The position numbers and the translations under genes are program-made. Below the pieces are notes generated by a model. That model was given only the letters and a program-made list of their open reading frames with translations, was not told where the DNA came from and did not search any database. This document shows, in pieces, positions 4,940 to 7,303 of a stretch of 7,303 bases of DNA. This DNA is from Clostridiales bacterium (GTDB lineage Bacteria > Bacillota > Clostridia > UBA8921), in NCBI GenBank assembly GCA_003535395.1, contig DOHE01000222.1, forward strand, positions 455-7,757, read 5' to 3'. Each line of letters opens with the position of its first letter. The first letter of the stretch is position 1.

Positions 4940-5926
4940 TTGACACAAACGCCCGGGAGGCATGGGACAGCGGGATCGACCTCAGCCGAACCATACCGAT
5001 GGCGCGGCCCGCTCCATCTGTACTTCGCAAAAATCAAAGAAACAAAAGTACATCTCGCTGCTCTGGATGATGAACGTATCCTTTCCCTGCAGGGAGTCGT
5101 CCAGGAGGGGCAACCGACTGTTGCAGGCGAGATGCTCTTTGCCATCTATCCTCAGAGTTTGTTCCCGCAATACAGCATTATTGCTTCCGTCGTCCCCGGA
5201 AAAGAGGTCGGCCAGCTTGGCTCTTTGGGGGAACGATTCATCGACGACAAGAGAATTGAGGGAACGCTGGTGCAGATGCTGGATGAGGCTGTTGCCTTCG
5301 TCACACGAAACATGAAAAGAAAGTTGATTGTCGATGATTACGGAAAGCGCGCCGACCGAACCGAATACCCCATTCGGGCGGTCAGGGAAGCCGTTTTGAA
5401 TGCGCTTGTACATCGTGACTACAGCTTTCATACGGAAAATTCTCCAATACGGATCCTGATGTTTGATGACCGTATTGAAATCGAGAATCCGGGCGGATTA
5501 TATGGCAGAGGCACAATCGAGAAATTGGGCAAAGTCGGTCTGGATACCAGAAACCCTTACATTGCAGGGGCATTGGAGATCATCATCGATTCTGAAAACC
5601 GTTATTCAGGCATTCCGACCATGCGGCACGAAATGGCTGCCAACAATTTGAAGCCGCCGATATTTGAAAGCAGCCATGGCGTCTTCAAAGTTATACTCTA
5701 TAACGAAGTACTGTCAAACAGAAAAGACTGCATAACTGATGAAGCGATCCTTGCTTTCTGTGCCGTCCCGCGCAGCCGCAGGGAACTGGCACAGGAGTTT
5801 GGCTTCAGCACACCGACATACTTTCTGAAAAATCATGTCAAGCCATTGATCGATCAGGGGAAACTGGCGCTGACTTTACCCGATGCGCCTAAATCCAAAA
5901 AGCAAAAATATGTTGCCGTAAAGTGA
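4940..5926 (+). pseudogene. N-terminally truncated AlbA_2/HATPase_c_4 (RecG-like) ATPase
   Basis: The open frame is 328 codons from a TTG. From about codon 27 (LHLYFAKIKE) it matches the C-terminal two-thirds of ATP-binding proteins with an N-terminal AlbA_2 (Schlafen-type) domain and a HATPase_c_4 domain, often mislabelled RecG. Visible parts are REAVLNALVHRDYS at 149-162 (N-box-like), IEIENPGGLYGRG at 176-188 (ATP-lid glycine motif), SGIPTMRHEMA around 224-234, and a C-terminal winged-helix segment from CAVPRSRRELAQ to KLALTLPDAPKSKKQK. Relatives are about 450-480 residues, so the AlbA_2 domain of roughly 130 residues is missing. Codons 1-26 look like out-of-family sequence. The TTG lacks a ribosome binding site, no promoter is convincing, and the first in-frame ATG (at about codon 64) is inside conserved sequence. 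It ends 9 bp from the convergent ABC-F stop. It is most likely a remnant. Confidence 0.75.
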
Positions 5927-5935
5927 CCCCACCCG

Positions 5936-7303
5936 TCAGTCCCCGGCCCCTTTCCCCGCCTCTTCCAGCTCGATATAGCGCAAATAGGCCTCCTCGATGC
6001 GCTTTAGCAGCGCGTCATACTCCGCATACACCGCCGGCGGGGTCTCCGCCCCGAATCCCGCCTCCATTCCGCTTTTCTGATCCTCCATCTGTTGGATCTC
6101 CTCTTCCAGCTTCCGATATTCCGCCCGCCGCTCCGCTGCTGCCCGGCGGTCATCCGCCCGCTGGGCCCGCTGGGTCCGGGCGCTGTTATTATCCGGGGGG
6201 GTGTCGGGTTTTCCGCGCAGCTGGGCTTTTTCCGCCTCCCTCCGCTGCTCCTCCCGGGCAGTATATTCCCGGTATGCCTGCAGGGAAGCGAATTCCCGCA
6301 GAGATCCGTGGACGAAGGCCAGGATCCGCGCGAAACATTTCTGCAAAAAATACCGGTCATGGCTGACAGCGATCAGGGTGCCGTTGTAGGAATTCAGCGC
6401 ATCCTCCAGGATCTCCCGGGATTCCGGGTCCAGGTGGTTGGTGGGCTCATCCATCACCAGGCAGTCCGGATTTTCCATGAGCATGCAGGCCAGATAGAGC
6501 CGGGAACGCTCCCCGCCGCTTAAGACCCGGATGGGCTTGAACACATCCTCCCCCTGAAATCCGAAGGCAGCCAGCCGGCTGCGGGCTTCCCCCTCCGTCT
6601 CTGCCCCGGCAGCCAGAACCTCCTCCGTCAGCATGCGGTCCTCCTGCTCGAAGGCCACATGCTGCCCCATGATCCCCACCTTCATCCAGGGGGAGATGCG
6701 CATCTTCCCGGAGAAATCCAGGTCCCGGCCGGTGAGCAGGTTGAGCAGGGTGGTCTTGCCGCAACCGTTGGGACCGACAAACGCAGCTTTGTCCCCGGCT
6801 TTGATAATAAAACTGATCCCGGAAAACAGGATCTTGTTGTCATATGCCTTTTCCAGTTCGGAAACTGTGACCAGCTCCCGGGAATACCCCTCTTCGGCAG
6901 CGATGCGCAGCCGCATCCGGGCTTCCCGTCCAGGGACTTTCCGCTGTGCCTCCTCCAGCCGTTCCGACAGTTTGGCCACCACCCGCTGCCGGCTGTGATA
7001 AGAAGTCATTTTCCGATGAGAGCGCAGGGTCTGCGCCGCCTGCTCCTGGCGCTGGATCTCCTGCCGGAGCCGTTCCAGCTCCTTCCGGGCAAAATCCTGT
7101 TCCAGATGCATCTGGTCCATATACGCTGAATAACCGCCGGGGCGAAGCACGATCCCGCCGTCCCGAAGCCCCGCTGTATGGTTGGCCACCCGGTCCAGAA
7201 AATACCGGTCATGGGAAACCACCAGCACGCTGCCTTTGAACCGGACCAGGGTCTCCTCCAGCCATTCGATGCCCTCCAGGTCCAGGTGGTTGGTGGGCTC
7301 GTC
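5936..7303 (-). CDS. ABC-F family ATPase (partial, start outside window)
   Basis: The 455 visible codons run in frame off the right edge, so the first ABC domain is cut at its Walker B. Window residues 1-8 are DEPTNHLD, followed by VVSHDRYFLDR. Residues about 55-135 are the charged inter-domain linker helices that in ABC-F proteins reach the ribosomal P-site tRNA. The second ABC domain has Walker A GPNGCGKT at 177-184, signature LSGGE at 261-265, Walker B DEPTNHLD at 285-292 and the switch His at 315. The C-terminal 100 residues are a charged coiled coil (two helices, about 380-412 and 425-447). There are no membrane segments. ABC-F proteins act on the translating ribosome, as housekeeping factors or as antibiotic-resistance proteins; the visible part does not decide which. 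No terminator separates it from the convergent pseudogene. Confidence 0.93.
   Translation of the reverse strand, partial: DEPTNHLDLEGIEWLEETLVRFKGSVLVVSHDRYFLDRVANHTAGLRDGGIVLRPGGYSAYMDQMHLEQDFARKELERLRQEIQRQEQAAQTLRSHRKMTSYHSRQRVVAKLSERLEEAQRKVPGREARMRLRIAAEEGYSRELVTVSELEKAYDNKILFSGISFIIKAGDKAAFVGPNGCGKTTLLNLLTGRDLDFSGKMRISPWMKVGIMGQHVAFEQEDRMLTEEVLAAGAETEGEARSRLAAFGFQGEDVFKPIRVLSGGERSRLYLACMLMENPDCLVMDEPTNHLDPESREILEDALNSYNGTLIAVSHDRYFLQKCFARILAFVHGSLREFASLQAYREYTAREEQRREAEKAQLRGKPDTPPDNNSARTQRAQRADDRRAAAERRAEYRKLEEEIQQMEDQKSGMEAGFGAETPPAVYAEYDALLKRIEEAYLRYIELEEAGKGAGD

Noticed and set aside
4940..4945. Consensus -35 TTGACA on the plus strand before the broken ATPase gene
   Set aside because: No -10 box lies 15-19 bp downstream; that region is GC-rich. 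It is probably coincidental.
4962..5315. Plus-strand ATG frame with GGGAGG just upstream
   Set aside because: The ribosome binding site is only about 1-2 nt from the ATG, and the frame is out of register with the recognisable ATPase sequence. The product shows no family motif.
1..7303. CRISPR array, tRNA/rRNA genes, IS elements, integrase or attachment sites
   Set aside because: No regularly spaced repeats, cloverleaf, transposase or integrase motif was seen on either strand. The short tandem repeats are inside coding regions.

Overview
The window looks like a chromosomal stretch from a Gram-positive anaerobe, probably a Clostridia member. Evidence is the DUF1540 miniprotein and DUF2703 protein, strong AGGAGG-type ribosome binding sites, a consensus sigma-A promoter and a fairly GC-rich coding style. 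The species cannot be named from sequence alone. All intact genes lie on the minus strand; the only plus-strand gene is a broken one.

Positions about 150-3810 are a compact arsenic-resistance operon, read right to left: arsR repressor (3357-3734), ArsP/DUF318 permease (2337-3353), a Cys-rich DUF2703 thioredoxin-like protein (1587-2315), ACR3 arsenite exporter (485-1582), a possible 19-residue Cys-rich peptide (394-453) and a DUF1540 miniprotein (216-377). The DUF1540 gene had to be found by reading the minus strand directly. A near-consensus promoter (TTGACA, 17 bp, TATACT) and a 9-bp-arm palindrome at its start site control the operon. A GC-rich hairpin followed by a T-rich tract ends it at about 150-176. 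Two further tandem hairpins lie at 41-93.

Positions 3838-5926 look like a foreign or eroded insertion: a more AT-rich gene for an HTH (XRE) plus ImmA/IrrE metallopeptidase fusion, and a divergent gene for an AlbA_2/HATPase_c_4 (RecG-like, Schlafen-related) ATPase that lacks its N-terminal domain and any credible start. The pseudogene ends 9 bp from the convergent end of an ABC-F ATPase gene (5936-7303), whose start is outside the window.

Likely working of the ars operon: As(III) releases ArsR; ACR3 exports arsenite; ArsP probably handles trivalent organoarsenicals. The DUF2703 protein carries three vicinal Cys pairs, a CxxC thioredoxin-like core and a further Cys cluster, so it is a good candidate for thiol chemistry or arsenite hand-off. 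No arsC, arsA or arsD is present. The most novel aspect is this thiol-rich accessory set (DUF2703, tiny Cys peptide, DUF1540) attached to two exporters.
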